DNA of 64,000 nt. Origin: Flectonema sp. DT1601. Taxonomy: Eukaryota > Euglenozoa > Diplonemea > Diplonemida > Diplonemidae. Below are positions 40,001 through 49,495 of the stretch, in pieces. The position numbers and the translations under genes are program-made. The stretch spans positions 434,001-498,000 of the forward strand of contig OZ025856.1 in NCBI GenBank assembly GCA_964019425.1. The letters are read 5' to 3'. Position 1 is the first letter of the stretch, and each line of letters starts with the position of its first letter. The notes under the pieces were generated by a model. It worked only from the letters and a program-made list of their open reading frames with translations. It did not search any database and had not been told where the DNA came from.

Positions 40001-43000
40001 TGCAGGGACTACACTTGTACTGTTGGGTATCTGAAGGGTTCTCCTGAAACCATCGCGTGCGCAGGAAACTTGCTCACCGACTGCAATGATGCGACTTGCT
40101 GCTCTGATGCGACACTGGTTCCAACACCAGTTCCACATCCATGTGATAGTGGTATTCATTCTTGTGATACTGTTGGCGGGATTTGCATTGCTCTTGTTGG
40201 AAGTGATTTTCAATGTGACTGTGCATCGGGTTACGTTTGTACAAATGGATGTTCTGGTATGCATACTGCACACGCGTGTTCAATATCGTGTAGGGACTAC
40301 ACCTGTATTATTGGGTACTTGAAATCAAGTCCAGAGATGATTGCCTGTGCTGGGAGTCTTCTCGCAAACTGTGATGATGCGACTTGCTGCTCTGATCCTA
40401 CGCTGGTTCCAACACCAGTTCCACATCCATGTGATAGTGGACTTCATAACTGCGATACTGTTGGTGGGATCTGTGCAGTCACTACAGGTAATGATTATTC
40501 CTGTGATTGTGCGTCTGGTTTTGTCTGCATAGCTGGTTGCACTGGTATGCACACAGGCCATGACTGCTCGATGTCTTGCAGGGACTACACTTGCACTGTT
40601 GGGTATCTGAAGGGTTCTCCTGAAACCATCGCGTGCGCAGGAAACTTGCTCACCGACTGCAATGATGCAACTTGCTGCTCTGATCCTACGCTGGTTCCAA
40701 CACCAGTTCCACATCCGTGCGATAGTGGACTTCATAACTGCGATACTGTTGGTGGGATCTGTGCAGTCACTACAGGTAATGACTATTCCTGTGATTGTGC
40801 GTCTGGTTTTGTGTGCATAGCTGGTTGCACTGGTATGCACACAGGCCATGACTGCTCGATGTCTTGCAGGGACTACACTTGTACTGTTGGGTATCTGAAG
40901 GGTTCTCCTGAAACTATCGCGTGCGCAGGAAACTTGCTCACCGACTGCAATGATGCGACTTGCTGCTCTGATCCTACGCTGGTTCCAACACCAGTTCCAC
41001 ATCCGTGCGATAGTGGACTTCATAACTGTGATACTGTTGGTGGGATCTGTGCAGTCACTACAGGTAATGACTATTCCTGTGATTGTGCGTCTGGTTTTGT
41101 GTGCATAGCTGGTTGCACTGGTATGCACACAGGCCATGACTGCTCGATGTCTTGCAGGGACTACACTTGTACTGTTGGGTATCTGAAGGGTTCTCCTGAA
41201 ACTATCGCGTGCGCAGGAAACTTGCTCACCGACTGCAATGATGCGACTTGCTGCTCTGATCCTACGCTGGTTCCAACACCAGTTCCACATCCGTGTGATA
41301 GTGGACTTCATAACTGCGATACTGTTGGTGGGATCTGTGCAGTCACTACAGGTAATGATTATTCCTGTGATTGTGCTTCTGGTTACATTTGTATTGCTGG
41401 CTGTACTGGTATGCACACAGGCCATGACTGCTCCATATCATGTAGGGACTACACTTGTACTGTTGGGTATCTGAAGGGTTCTCCTGAAACTATCGTATGT
41501 GCTGGTGGGCTTCTTACTGACTGCAATGATGCGACTTGCTGCTCTGATGCGACACTGGTTCCAACACCAGTTCCACATCCATGTGATAGTGGTATTCATT
41601 CTTGTGATACTGTTGGTGGGATTTGCATTGCTCTTGTTGGAAGTGATTTTCAATGTGACTGTGCATCGGGTTACGTTTGTACAAATGGATGTTCTGGTAT
41701 GCATACTGCACACGCGTGTTCAATATCGTGTAGGGACTACACCTGTATTATTGGGTACTTGAAATCAAGTCCAGAGATGATTGTCTGTGCTGGGAGTCTT
41801 CTCACCGACTGCAATGATGCGACTTGTTGCTCTGATGCGACGTTGGTTCCAACACCAGTTCCGCATCCGTGTGATAGCGGACTTCACAACTGCGATACTG
41901 TTGGTGGGATCTGTGCAGTCACTACAGGTAATGATTATTCCTGTGATTGTGCTTCTGGTTTTGTGTGCATAGCTGGTTGCACTGGTATGCACACAGGCCA
42001 TGACTGCTCGATGTCTTGCAGGGACTACACTTGTACTGTTGGGTATCTGAAGGGTTCTCCTGAAACTATCGCGTGCGCAGGAAACTTGCTCACCGACTGC
42101 AATGATGCGACTTGCTGCTCTGATCCTACGCTGGTTCCAACACCAGTTCCACATCCGTGTGATAGTGGACTTCATAACTGCGATACTGTTGGTGGGATCT
42201 GTGCAGTCACTACAGGTAACGATTATTCCTGTGATTGTGCTTCTGGTTTTGTGTGCATAGCTGGTTGCACTGGTATGCACACAGGCCATGACTGCTCGAT
42301 GTCTTGCAGGGACTACACTTGTACTGTTGGGTATCTGAAGGGTTCTCCTGAAACCATCGCGTGCGCCGGAAACTTGCTCACCGACTGCAATGATGCGACT
42401 TGCTGCTCTGATCCTACGCTGGTTCCAACACCAGTTCCGCATCCGTGTGATAGTGGACTTCACAACTGCGATACTGTTGGTGGGATCTGTGCAGTCACTA
42501 CAGGTAACGATTATTCCTGTGATTGTGCTTCTGGTTTTGTGTGCATAGCTGGTTGCACTGGTATGCACACAGGCCATGACTGCTCGATGTCTTGCAGGGA
42601 CTACACTTGTACTGTTGGGTATCTGAAGGGTTCTCCTGAAACTATCGTGTGTGCTGGTGGACTTCTCACTGACTGCAATGATGCAACATGTTGCTCTGAT
42701 GCAACGCTGGTTCCAACACCAGTTCCACATCCGTGTGATAGTGGTATTCATTCTTGTGATACTGTTGGTGGGATTTGTATTGCTCAGGTAGGTGATGATT
42801 ATTCCTGTGATTGTGCTTCTGGTTACATTTGTATTGCTGGCTGTACTGGTATGCACACAGGCCATGACTGCTCCATATCATGTAGGGACTACACTTGTAC
42901 TGTTGGGTATCTGAAGGGTTCTCCTGAAACTATCGTATGTGCTGGTGGACTTATTACTGACTGCAATGATGCAACATGTTGCTCTGATCCTACGCTGGTT

Positions 43001-46000
43001 CCAACACCAGTTCCACATCCGTGTGATAGTGGACTTCATAACTGCGATACTGTTGGTGGGATCTGTGCAGTCACTACAGGTAACGATTATTCCTGTGATT
43101 GTGCTTCTGGTTTTGTCTGCATAGCTGGCTGTACTGGTATGCACACAGGCCATGACTGCTCGATGTCTTGCAGGGACTACACTTGCACTGTTGGGTATCT
43201 GAAAGGTTCTCCTGAGCTAATTGCGTGTCCAGGAAAGGTACTCACAGACTGTGATGATGGAAGTTGTTGTAGTGATGTGACGCTGGCTCCACCAACACCA
43301 GCACCACCAGGTTGTGCGGTAAATTCTGTTGTTGGAGCAATCCCCAGCTGTACTGTTGGTGTTGATGTTGCTCACCAAACTGACTGTACTTGGATAGCAG
43401 AAGTTGGATATGATTGTACTGATCTGTTAAGTACTTGTAATGCTGGTATCTTTTCAGTACTGCCATCCTGTACAGAGAAAGGATGTAATACTCCGAGTAT
43501 CCCTGGGGCTACTCGTGTAACATGTGGAAGTACTGTATCTCACAGTGATACTTGCAACTGGGAACCACAAAAAGGATTTAAATGTAATTCTGATCCTATT
43601 CAACTACAATGTGATAAAGGAGTGATGTCAACAACATCAGTTGACTGCTCACCAATAACTCCAACTGTAACGATTTCATTAACTGAGACCTGTACCTGTC
43701 AACATGGTGTTTGTGTTTCTTGTTGTCCTTGGACTTGTAGTTGTCACAGATCAACTGAACTTGGTTTCTGGTTGGGAGAGAATTGTGATGAGTGTGTTCC
43801 TGGTTACTATGGTCCTATGTGTAATCAACAATGTCAAGGTGGAACTTGTAACCCATGTTCAGGACATGGTTTATGCAATGAAGGACTCTCAGGTAATGGT
43901 GAGTGCACCTGCAGCGGAAACTGGGCTGGACGAACATGCGATGCGTGTGCTGTCGGCTATGCAGGAAACTCGTGTGACATCCGATGCAAGTCTTGTAATA
44001 ATCACGGAGTATGTGATCCACTAACTGGAAGTTGTTTATGTGAATCTGGTTTTGACTCATCAGTTGATTGCAGAACATGTCTACCAGGAAACACACTTCT
44101 GAGTACATCATCATGTGTACCATCAAATCCTTGTCAATGTGATCCTATTGGAGGTCGTTGTAATTTAGTTACCCTCCTCTGTGAGTGCAAAACTAACTTT
44201 GCTGGACTACTATGTAACCAGTGTGCTGATCCAAGGACAGCTTTTGGTGATAATTGTGATCAGAACTGCGACTGTTCAAATGCAGGCAGCTGTCTAAAAG
44301 ACGGAACCTGTAATTGTGATAAACAACATCGAGGTAATAGATGTAAGATAAAGTGTGACTGTAGTAATCATGGAACATGTGAGAGTGCCATCTCATCTAC
44401 CTGTTTATGTGATTCTAGTCCTTCAGAAGGTTACTGGTCAGGAACATCTTGTAATAAATGTATTGATGAGTACTGGGGATCAACTTGTTCTCTGACTTGT
44501 AATTCTGGAGCAGGGTGTGGATCAAATGGACGATGCTATCCAAACGCAAAGTGTGGATGTGATTTCGGATATTGCGGAGCAGCTTGCGATCAAACAAACT
44601 GCCAACAATGCAGCACTGAATTCCAATACGGATCTACCTGCTCTTCGACTTGTCTTAACCAGTGCAGTGGTCACGGCCATTGCGACTCTGGCCTCACTGG
44701 TACTGGTGCCTGTTGGTGTGATAGTGGCTATGCTACTGAAGACTGCAGCGTTAAATGTCTACTTGGTACGGATGACAACATCTGTAGTGGACCTTCTCGT
44801 GGTATCTGCAGCTCTTTAACAGGAAACTGTAAATGCAATGATGGCTTCATTGGAATTGCGTGTGAGCTAACCTGCTCACCTGATCCAAGCTGTTCAGACC
44901 ATGGAACCTGTTCTGGAAATCCACCAACTTGTTTATGTAATGCTGGCTATACAGGAACTGACTGTTCTATTCCATGTTCATGTGGTATTCATGGTGTCTG
45001 CGATCATACTGCTGGTACCTGTACCTGTTTTGGTAATTTTGCTAAAAATAGTGCCGGCATATGCAACGTCTGTACTGCAGGATTCGCTGGTCCAACGTGT
45101 GAAGCTCCTTGTGAATCACCGAATGGAATAAGTTCCACCATATCAACAGCGTGTATTTGTCAAACTAATTTCTATGGAGTGTCGTGTAACGAAACATGTC
45201 CAGGTTGTAATGGAAGAGGTCAATGTGTCTCAGAACCGATATGTGAGTGTGATTCAGATTGGTATGGACCAACATGTAATGTTTCTTGTACAGCAACGAC
45301 TTGTCAAAATCAGGGTCTTCAGAATGCTCAATGTAATGCTTTATCAGGTGAATGTGAATGTCTTGCATCTATCTCAAAAGGATACTATTCAGGTAGTGAT
45401 TGCACTTCTTGTCTTGATGGATGGTGGGGTGTCTCGTGTGACCATCCTTGTGAATGTAACAGGGCAGGAACATGTGATCCAAACAGTGGGCTATGCACCT
45501 GCTACAGAAATAAGAAACAAGGCTACTGGTCAGGTGCCAGATGTGGACAGTGCCTTGAGGGCTACATCGGCGAAAACTGCACTCAAACAGCAAGCCCACC
45601 AACCAGATTCCCAACCAACAGATATACGTCAATTGATTCTAATTCTTTACCAATTATTAGTATGGTGATTGACGATGATTCAGATGTAATAATAACAGTG
45701 TCGGCAACACATATTTACCATTATTCAACAGTTGTATGGCCTCCACAACTTATTAATCAAGTTAGCTACCGAACTCTAGCTAATGTTAGATCGATCTTAT
45801 CGTATCAAGGGAGTGTTTTTGATATGCCGACACTGTCGTTGTTTTCATTCAAATCAAAAAAGACGAATCAATTTCATATCGTAACGGCTCGTTCTGGTAT
45901 AACTTTTATGTATGATCAGGTAACTGGAAATGTGGCACCACAATCGGTGGCTATGCCTCTGGTAGAACCCTTTATTGAATGCCAAGACTTTAAAAACGAT

Positions 46001-49000
46001 CGTGGAAATGGTGATAATTTCATAATCACAAAAAGAGATTGCTTAGTTTTAAAAACTGATGGTGAGAATGATGAAATAAAAGTATCCTTAATAGGCACAG
46101 CTGTACCATTCATGGGAAGCGACTGCTCATACCAATCTTGTCAAGACAGTATGAACAGTCAACGAGCACGTCTTCAGTTAAACGGAACCACGCTAGCTGT
46201 GTCACAGATGGGTAACGTTCTTCTGGAAGAAACCAACAATGGGATCATGGCCAATGGATGGCAACTTCCAGCACTTCAAGGAGCACCAATGAGATTCCAG
46301 ATGATATTTGACAACGCTACGGGGAATTCATTTCCGATTACGAAATATTCGACGAATCCTTCTTCCGTTGATAAGATATCAAAGACTGGTTGGACTGGAC
46401 GACATCATCAAAATAAACATCCGACTGAAGTAATTGAAACAGCATCGATATCTGAAAAGCAACGAATCCTATTCGGTGCTGGTAGTCCTCCGGCAACGTT
46501 AATTGCTTTCTCATTACATGATATTATATCATCTGAGCCAGACGTTGCTGATATTCGGGGAGGTACGGTCTTAACTATCAAGTCTGCAGGTCTTCCTGAA
46601 GGGTCTGTTTCTTTAAATCGAGTTACCTGTCAGTACTCTGAGTCATCAGATCCACTTGATAATGTCATTACTGCTTTTAATGGAACATCAGAATCAGTGC
46701 AGTGTCTTGCAATGGCTACTATTGTTGCGGAGTGTGCGGGTGGTTATATTAATCTTGGTATTGACGGTCGGTACACAACTGCTGAAAATGCAAAGTTACA
46801 GAGATACACTCCTCCTGTGCTTCATGAAGTAATGGGTAAAAAGGCTGGTGACGGTCGTATATCAGAAGTGATTAGTATAAACGGAACAGGATACATCCAG
46901 AGTAACTTTATAGTGTGTGGATACTTTTTAATGGGAAATTCAAACCCAAGTATTGTGTCACCCGGTAGGATGGTAGGCTCGTCAGTAGTTGAATGTGATC
47001 GACCTGCAACTCAAATTCAAAATTTAACAACACTAGACATAGCCCTTGACGGTCAAATATACACCGGGAATGCTATTGCTTATCATATTGTTGGTAATGC
47101 GATATCCTTGAGAGTACCGAGTGAGTATTTTGCATCAGATTTAGCTTCCAATATGCAGCTTAACGACTTGGTTGTTGAAATAGTAGATTCATCAAACCAT
47201 CCAGTTGGGATATGGGATCGTCCTAATAAAAGAACATGTGTAATCATACCTTTGGGAGGTAATGCTTCAGAACCGTTGTACAGCTTTACAGTTATTGATG
47301 GTAGAGCGAAGATTCCCGCATCGTTTTTCTTGGATTATTCGGGTGTTATTCGATTTCTTGAGTATGATTTGTTATTTAAATTAACTGACAACACTGATTG
47401 GGAAGATTCAACTTCCGTTACAATCCAACACGGGCCTCCAATGAAGTTAAAGATATCATCATTTCCAGACAATATTAATTCAATGGAATCTGTTGTAGAT
47501 TTCACTACTACTCTAGAAGACAGCAGATCATACACAACAACAACAATTACTGGTAAGACTATCAGAGCTCAGTTATACGCTAACGGTACTGCTACTGGTG
47601 AAGAGTGGTACAGTTTAACAAGTAAAGGCGTTGCTAAATTCACTTCTATTCGACTTCGGTTGAGAGCGTCACTCAATCACACGATCGTATTCACTTATGA
47701 GAATTTGGAATCCACATCGGAAGTGATGGTAGCTCCAGTTTGTTATCCCCCTTCTGGATTATTTCAAGTTGAGAATGAGTACGGTTGTCATGTCTGCCCC
47801 ACAGAAGGTGTGACCTGCAATGGAACAACTTCACTAGAAATCGAACCTGGATTCTGGTCAGCATCTGTTGCTAACCATGATAACAACACTGTCATATACA
47901 GATGTAGATCAAGTGATGTCTGTCTTGGCTCTGCTGCATCGTTAGAGCAATGCGCTGAAAGTGCTGGTGGAGCTCTTTGCCAAGGATGTTCAGAAGGCTG
48001 GGCTCGCGTCCGTGCTCGCAACAAGCCTTGTGAGAAGTGTGACAGTGGGATTGCTAAATTAAAAGCCTTCGCAGTAGCATCTGCGATGTTTCTGTTCGCT
48101 GGTGTAATTATAGTCCTCACGGTGTATAACTTTTATGGAATATGCTTACTCAGAACAGGATTAGTTTATCTTCAGATTCTTGGAAAGTTCAACGAATACA
48201 ACATCTCTCTACCTGCCCCGTTATCGAGTTCACTTTACTTATTCAGCAGACTGTCTCTGTTTGACTTCTCTCTGTACCAGCCTTTTAATTGTATTATAAG
48301 GACATATTTCCCTCTTCTTGAAATTTATATGTTATTCCCATTGGGTAGTACGCTCATTGCGTGTTGTGTGTATATTGGAATTAGAAAGAAGCTACAACTG
48401 GGATTCGCTACTGTCTGTCTGTTGAGTGCTACGGCTGCTTATTTTTTGTGTTTTCCGACGATGCTGACCCACTTCTTAGCATATCAGAAGTGTGAAGATT
48501 ATGACTATGGAAAAGATGGTAAAATATCTCGATTGTGGGTTGACGTAACTATTGATTGTGGAGGAGATGAATATAACCGAAGGCAAATCGTAGCCATGCT
48601 CGCAGCATATTTCATCGGTATTGTCATTCCAGTTGCCTATTTGTTGTTAGGAATTTATAAAACTGGTTTTAAGACAAGTTCGTGGTTGGCATTTATAAAA
48701 GGTGGATTTAAACCTGAATTCTGGTATTGGCCAGTGATCGTCTTAATGAGGACGTCAGCGATAGTCGCACCAGCGTTATTTACGACGAAATGGAATGATG
48801 AGAGGATCCAACATTATATTGCATCATGGGCTATTCAGATTGGTTTGTTGCTGCAGTATCATTTTTCTCCTTTCATCGATGAGTATGATAATAAGTTTGA
48901 GTTGCTTTGCTTGGGTATATTAACAATTTTCATGAATCTAACTTTTGTCTTTCACGTTGATGACTTGCCAAGTGGAGCAGCTGCTTTCATAGCAAATCTT

Positions 49001-49495
49001 CTAAACCTGTTACTGTATAGTGTGATTTTAGCATTCTTGTTTGGATTGTTACCAAAAAAATGGAAAGATAAATTTAATAAAAAGAAGAAGAGTGATGTTG
49101 AAATTGAAATGATCGAGCAGTCAGATACTTCATCGTGGTGGAGTGAGCCTGAGGATTTAGTTTTGAAACCAATTCCTTCTGGTCAGAAGCTTTCCCTTCA
49201 TGTGTTGGCTGATGTAACACCTTCTCCTTTACTTGATAACAATCTGAGACCTCAGTCTAGATCGACGTCGGCTTATAGTTCTCTCAATAATGAATCACCT
49301 GCCGCATCTGGAGCTGGACGTGGAAGAGCATTTCTTGGTCCCCGCAGAGGACTCGCTGACGGACAGCGAATGTCATTGGTCCGCATGAGTGATGTCTCCG
49401 CGTCGCCGAGTTCCCAGTCTGCGACTTCAACTGGTAGAGGCAGACATCAACTAAATGTGTTGAATACTTCTTTTAATAAACAACCAACTTGGTAG
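37004..49495 (+). CDS. Giant cell-surface protein: CUB, 17 Cys-rich repeats, EGF stalk, multi-pass C-terminus
   Basis: 4,163 residues in one uninterrupted exon. Order: signal peptide (1-22); three CUB-like domains (about 25-160, 178-290, 302-420); Thr/Pro linker; 17 tandem repeats of exactly 96 residues with 14 Cys each (461-2092); further Cys-rich modules; a long EGF/laminin-EGF stalk (about 2226-2864) with C-x-C-x5-G patterns; a region with TIG/IPT-like segments (about 3100-3650); a GFWS...C..C module near 3630-3680; then about seven to eight TM helices (about 3686-4019) and a 140-residue cytosolic tail rich in Ser/Arg. CUB and EGF modules bind proteins or glycans in the extracellular space. 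The whole resembles large multi-domain receptors or adhesion proteins of protists. Ligand and signalling mode are unknown. Confidence 0.9.
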   Translation: MSRIIRNLLLPLLVLIHCCVGLLDPCNPGDYIVDITNDIIGEIEYPTGGASYPGSSTFCFRIQTTDWVHITWERMDIEDAYHCANNNICNTASACTYMGGFGCTFDSVTAYDNGGAVVKLCGTDGILPNWQPDSAGDVVFKFTSDVSNHHTGFKLSYRICSDPPYYGSQQQVEPTFCHRAYVGEYSGSTGNIKYPATGNYPPGDRKCWRLHCNGRLSLTWNTLAAEPHHGCVWDRVSVFDAQGKEHIFCERISAQNYPDSVEYPPGDLVIYFHSDLCSHDVGFDVDWTCNPWSWPAAPAVGTLWTPRCDTLNYDIAQNANPIRIIFPGSGATYSLSASLCIRLQCSGLVRITTFDLLDIQTSSHCNEDYMRFYQSGGIWSPSLCGQTSPTWTPTEMGDLSFIFRANGDANSGLGFEFVYTCDTTVSFTPPPAPPSGFVHIDTPVPAPTECQITAVPTAVPTLVPTPVPHPCDSGLHNCDTVGGICAVTTGNDYSCDCASGYICIAGCTGMHTGHDCSMSCRDYTCTVGYLKGSPETIACAGNLLTDCNDATCCSDPTLVPTPVPHPCDSGLHNCDTVGGICAVTTGNDYSCDCASGYICIAGCTGMHTGHDCSISCRDYTCTVGYLKGSPETIVCAGGLITDCNDATCCSDPTLVPTPVPHPCDSGLHNCDTVGGICAVTTGNDYSCDCASGYICIAGCTGMHTGHDCSMSCRDYTCTVGYLKGSPETIACAGNLLTDCNDATCCSDPTLVPTPVPHPCDSGLHNCDTVGGICAVTTGNDYSCDCASGYICIAGCTGMHTGHDCSISCRDYTCTVGYLKGSPETIVCAGGLITDCNDATCCSDPTLVPTPVPHPCDSGLHNCDTVGGICAVTTGNDYSCDCASGFVCIAGCTGMHTGHDCSMSCRDYTCTVGYLKGSPETIACAGNLLTDCNDATCCSDATLVPTPVPHPCDSGLHNCDTVGGICAVTTGNDYSCDCASGYICIAGCTGMHTGHDCSMSCRDYTCTVGYLKGSPETIACAGNLLTDCNDATCCSDATLVPTPVPHPCDSGIHSCDTVGGICIALVGSDFQCDCASGYVCTNGCSGMHTAHACSISCRDYTCIIGYLKSSPEMIACAGSLLANCDDATCCSDPTLVPTPVPHPCDSGLHNCDTVGGICAVTTGNDYSCDCASGFVCIAGCTGMHTGHDCSMSCRDYTCTVGYLKGSPETIACAGNLLTDCNDATCCSDPTLVPTPVPHPCDSGLHNCDTVGGICAVTTGNDYSCDCASGFVCIAGCTGMHTGHDCSMSCRDYTCTVGYLKGSPETIACAGNLLTDCNDATCCSDPTLVPTPVPHPCDSGLHNCDTVGGICAVTTGNDYSCDCASGFVCIAGCTGMHTGHDCSMSCRDYTCTVGYLKGSPETIACAGNLLTDCNDATCCSDPTLVPTPVPHPCDSGLHNCDTVGGICAVTTGNDYSCDCASGYICIAGCTGMHTGHDCSISCRDYTCTVGYLKGSPETIVCAGGLLTDCNDATCCSDATLVPTPVPHPCDSGIHSCDTVGGICIALVGSDFQCDCASGYVCTNGCSGMHTAHACSISCRDYTCIIGYLKSSPEMIVCAGSLLTDCNDATCCSDATLVPTPVPHPCDSGLHNCDTVGGICAVTTGNDYSCDCASGFVCIAGCTGMHTGHDCSMSCRDYTCTVGYLKGSPETIACAGNLLTDCNDATCCSDPTLVPTPVPHPCDSGLHNCDTVGGICAVTTGNDYSCDCASGFVCIAGCTGMHTGHDCSMSCRDYTCTVGYLKGSPETIACAGNLLTDCNDATCCSDPTLVPTPVPHPCDSGLHNCDTVGGICAVTTGNDYSCDCASGFVCIAGCTGMHTGHDCSMSCRDYTCTVGYLKGSPETIVCAGGLLTDCNDATCCSDATLVPTPVPHPCDSGIHSCDTVGGICIAQVGDDYSCDCASGYICIAGCTGMHTGHDCSISCRDYTCTVGYLKGSPETIVCAGGLITDCNDATCCSDPTLVPTPVPHPCDSGLHNCDTVGGICAVTTGNDYSCDCASGFVCIAGCTGMHTGHDCSMSCRDYTCTVGYLKGSPELIACPGKVLTDCDDGSCCSDVTLAPPTPAPPGCAVNSVVGAIPSCTVGVDVAHQTDCTWIAEVGYDCTDLLSTCNAGIFSVLPSCTEKGCNTPSIPGATRVTCGSTVSHSDTCNWEPQKGFKCNSDPIQLQCDKGVMSTTSVDCSPITPTVTISLTETCTCQHGVCVSCCPWTCSCHRSTELGFWLGENCDECVPGYYGPMCNQQCQGGTCNPCSGHGLCNEGLSGNGECTCSGNWAGRTCDACAVGYAGNSCDIRCKSCNNHGVCDPLTGSCLCESGFDSSVDCRTCLPGNTLLSTSSCVPSNPCQCDPIGGRCNLVTLLCECKTNFAGLLCNQCADPRTAFGDNCDQNCDCSNAGSCLKDGTCNCDKQHRGNRCKIKCDCSNHGTCESAISSTCLCDSSPSEGYWSGTSCNKCIDEYWGSTCSLTCNSGAGCGSNGRCYPNAKCGCDFGYCGAACDQTNCQQCSTEFQYGSTCSSTCLNQCSGHGHCDSGLTGTGACWCDSGYATEDCSVKCLLGTDDNICSGPSRGICSSLTGNCKCNDGFIGIACELTCSPDPSCSDHGTCSGNPPTCLCNAGYTGTDCSIPCSCGIHGVCDHTAGTCTCFGNFAKNSAGICNVCTAGFAGPTCEAPCESPNGISSTISTACICQTNFYGVSCNETCPGCNGRGQCVSEPICECDSDWYGPTCNVSCTATTCQNQGLQNAQCNALSGECECLASISKGYYSGSDCTSCLDGWWGVSCDHPCECNRAGTCDPNSGLCTCYRNKKQGYWSGARCGQCLEGYIGENCTQTASPPTRFPTNRYTSIDSNSLPIISMVIDDDSDVIITVSATHIYHYSTVVWPPQLINQVSYRTLANVRSILSYQGSVFDMPTLSLFSFKSKKTNQFHIVTARSGITFMYDQVTGNVAPQSVAMPLVEPFIECQDFKNDRGNGDNFIITKRDCLVLKTDGENDEIKVSLIGTAVPFMGSDCSYQSCQDSMNSQRARLQLNGTTLAVSQMGNVLLEETNNGIMANGWQLPALQGAPMRFQMIFDNATGNSFPITKYSTNPSSVDKISKTGWTGRHHQNKHPTEVIETASISEKQRILFGAGSPPATLIAFSLHDIISSEPDVADIRGGTVLTIKSAGLPEGSVSLNRVTCQYSESSDPLDNVITAFNGTSESVQCLAMATIVAECAGGYINLGIDGRYTTAENAKLQRYTPPVLHEVMGKKAGDGRISEVISINGTGYIQSNFIVCGYFLMGNSNPSIVSPGRMVGSSVVECDRPATQIQNLTTLDIALDGQIYTGNAIAYHIVGNAISLRVPSEYFASDLASNMQLNDLVVEIVDSSNHPVGIWDRPNKRTCVIIPLGGNASEPLYSFTVIDGRAKIPASFFLDYSGVIRFLEYDLLFKLTDNTDWEDSTSVTIQHGPPMKLKISSFPDNINSMESVVDFTTTLEDSRSYTTTTITGKTIRAQLYANGTATGEEWYSLTSKGVAKFTSIRLRLRASLNHTIVFTYENLESTSEVMVAPVCYPPSGLFQVENEYGCHVCPTEGVTCNGTTSLEIEPGFWSASVANHDNNTVIYRCRSSDVCLGSAASLEQCAESAGGALCQGCSEGWARVRARNKPCEKCDSGIAKLKAFAVASAMFLFAGVIIVLTVYNFYGICLLRTGLVYLQILGKFNEYNISLPAPLSSSLYLFSRLSLFDFSLYQPFNCIIRTYFPLLEIYMLFPLGSTLIACCVYIGIRKKLQLGFATVCLLSATAAYFLCFPTMLTHFLAYQKCEDYDYGKDGKISRLWVDVTIDCGGDEYNRRQIVAMLAAYFIGIVIPVAYLLLGIYKTGFKTSSWLAFIKGGFKPEFWYWPVIVLMRTSAIVAPALFTTKWNDERIQHYIASWAIQIGLLLQYHFSPFIDEYDNKFELLCLGILTIFMNLTFVFHVDDLPSGAAAFIANLLNLLLYSVILAFLFGLLPKKWKDKFNKKKKSDVEIEMIEQSDTSSWWSEPEDLVLKPIPSGQKLSLHVLADVTPSPLLDNNLRPQSRSTSAYSSLNNESPAASGAGRGRAFLGPRRGLADGQRMSLVRMSDVSASPSSQSATSTGRGRHQLNVLNTSFNKQPTW
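38384..43279 (+). repeat. 17 x 288-bp tandem coding repeat
   Basis: 4,896 bp = 17 units of 288 bp (96 codons), in frame and without spacer. Each unit opens TLVPTPVPHPCDSG and ends CNDATCCSD plus P, A or V. Variants fall in classes: GYICI/CSMSC, GYICI/CSISC, GFVCI/CSMSC and the divergent GIHSC type (units 7 and 12; unit 16 is a hybrid). Units 6-7 and 11-12 repeat the same order of types, pointing to multi-unit duplication or gene conversion. Nucleotide identity between same-class units is very high. Confidence 0.95.

Noticed and set aside
38279-43153. Several long - strand and frame-shifted ORFs over the repeat array
   Set aside because: They are shadows of the 288-bp repeat in other frames; the + frame alone is continuous through the whole gene and keeps the Cys pattern.
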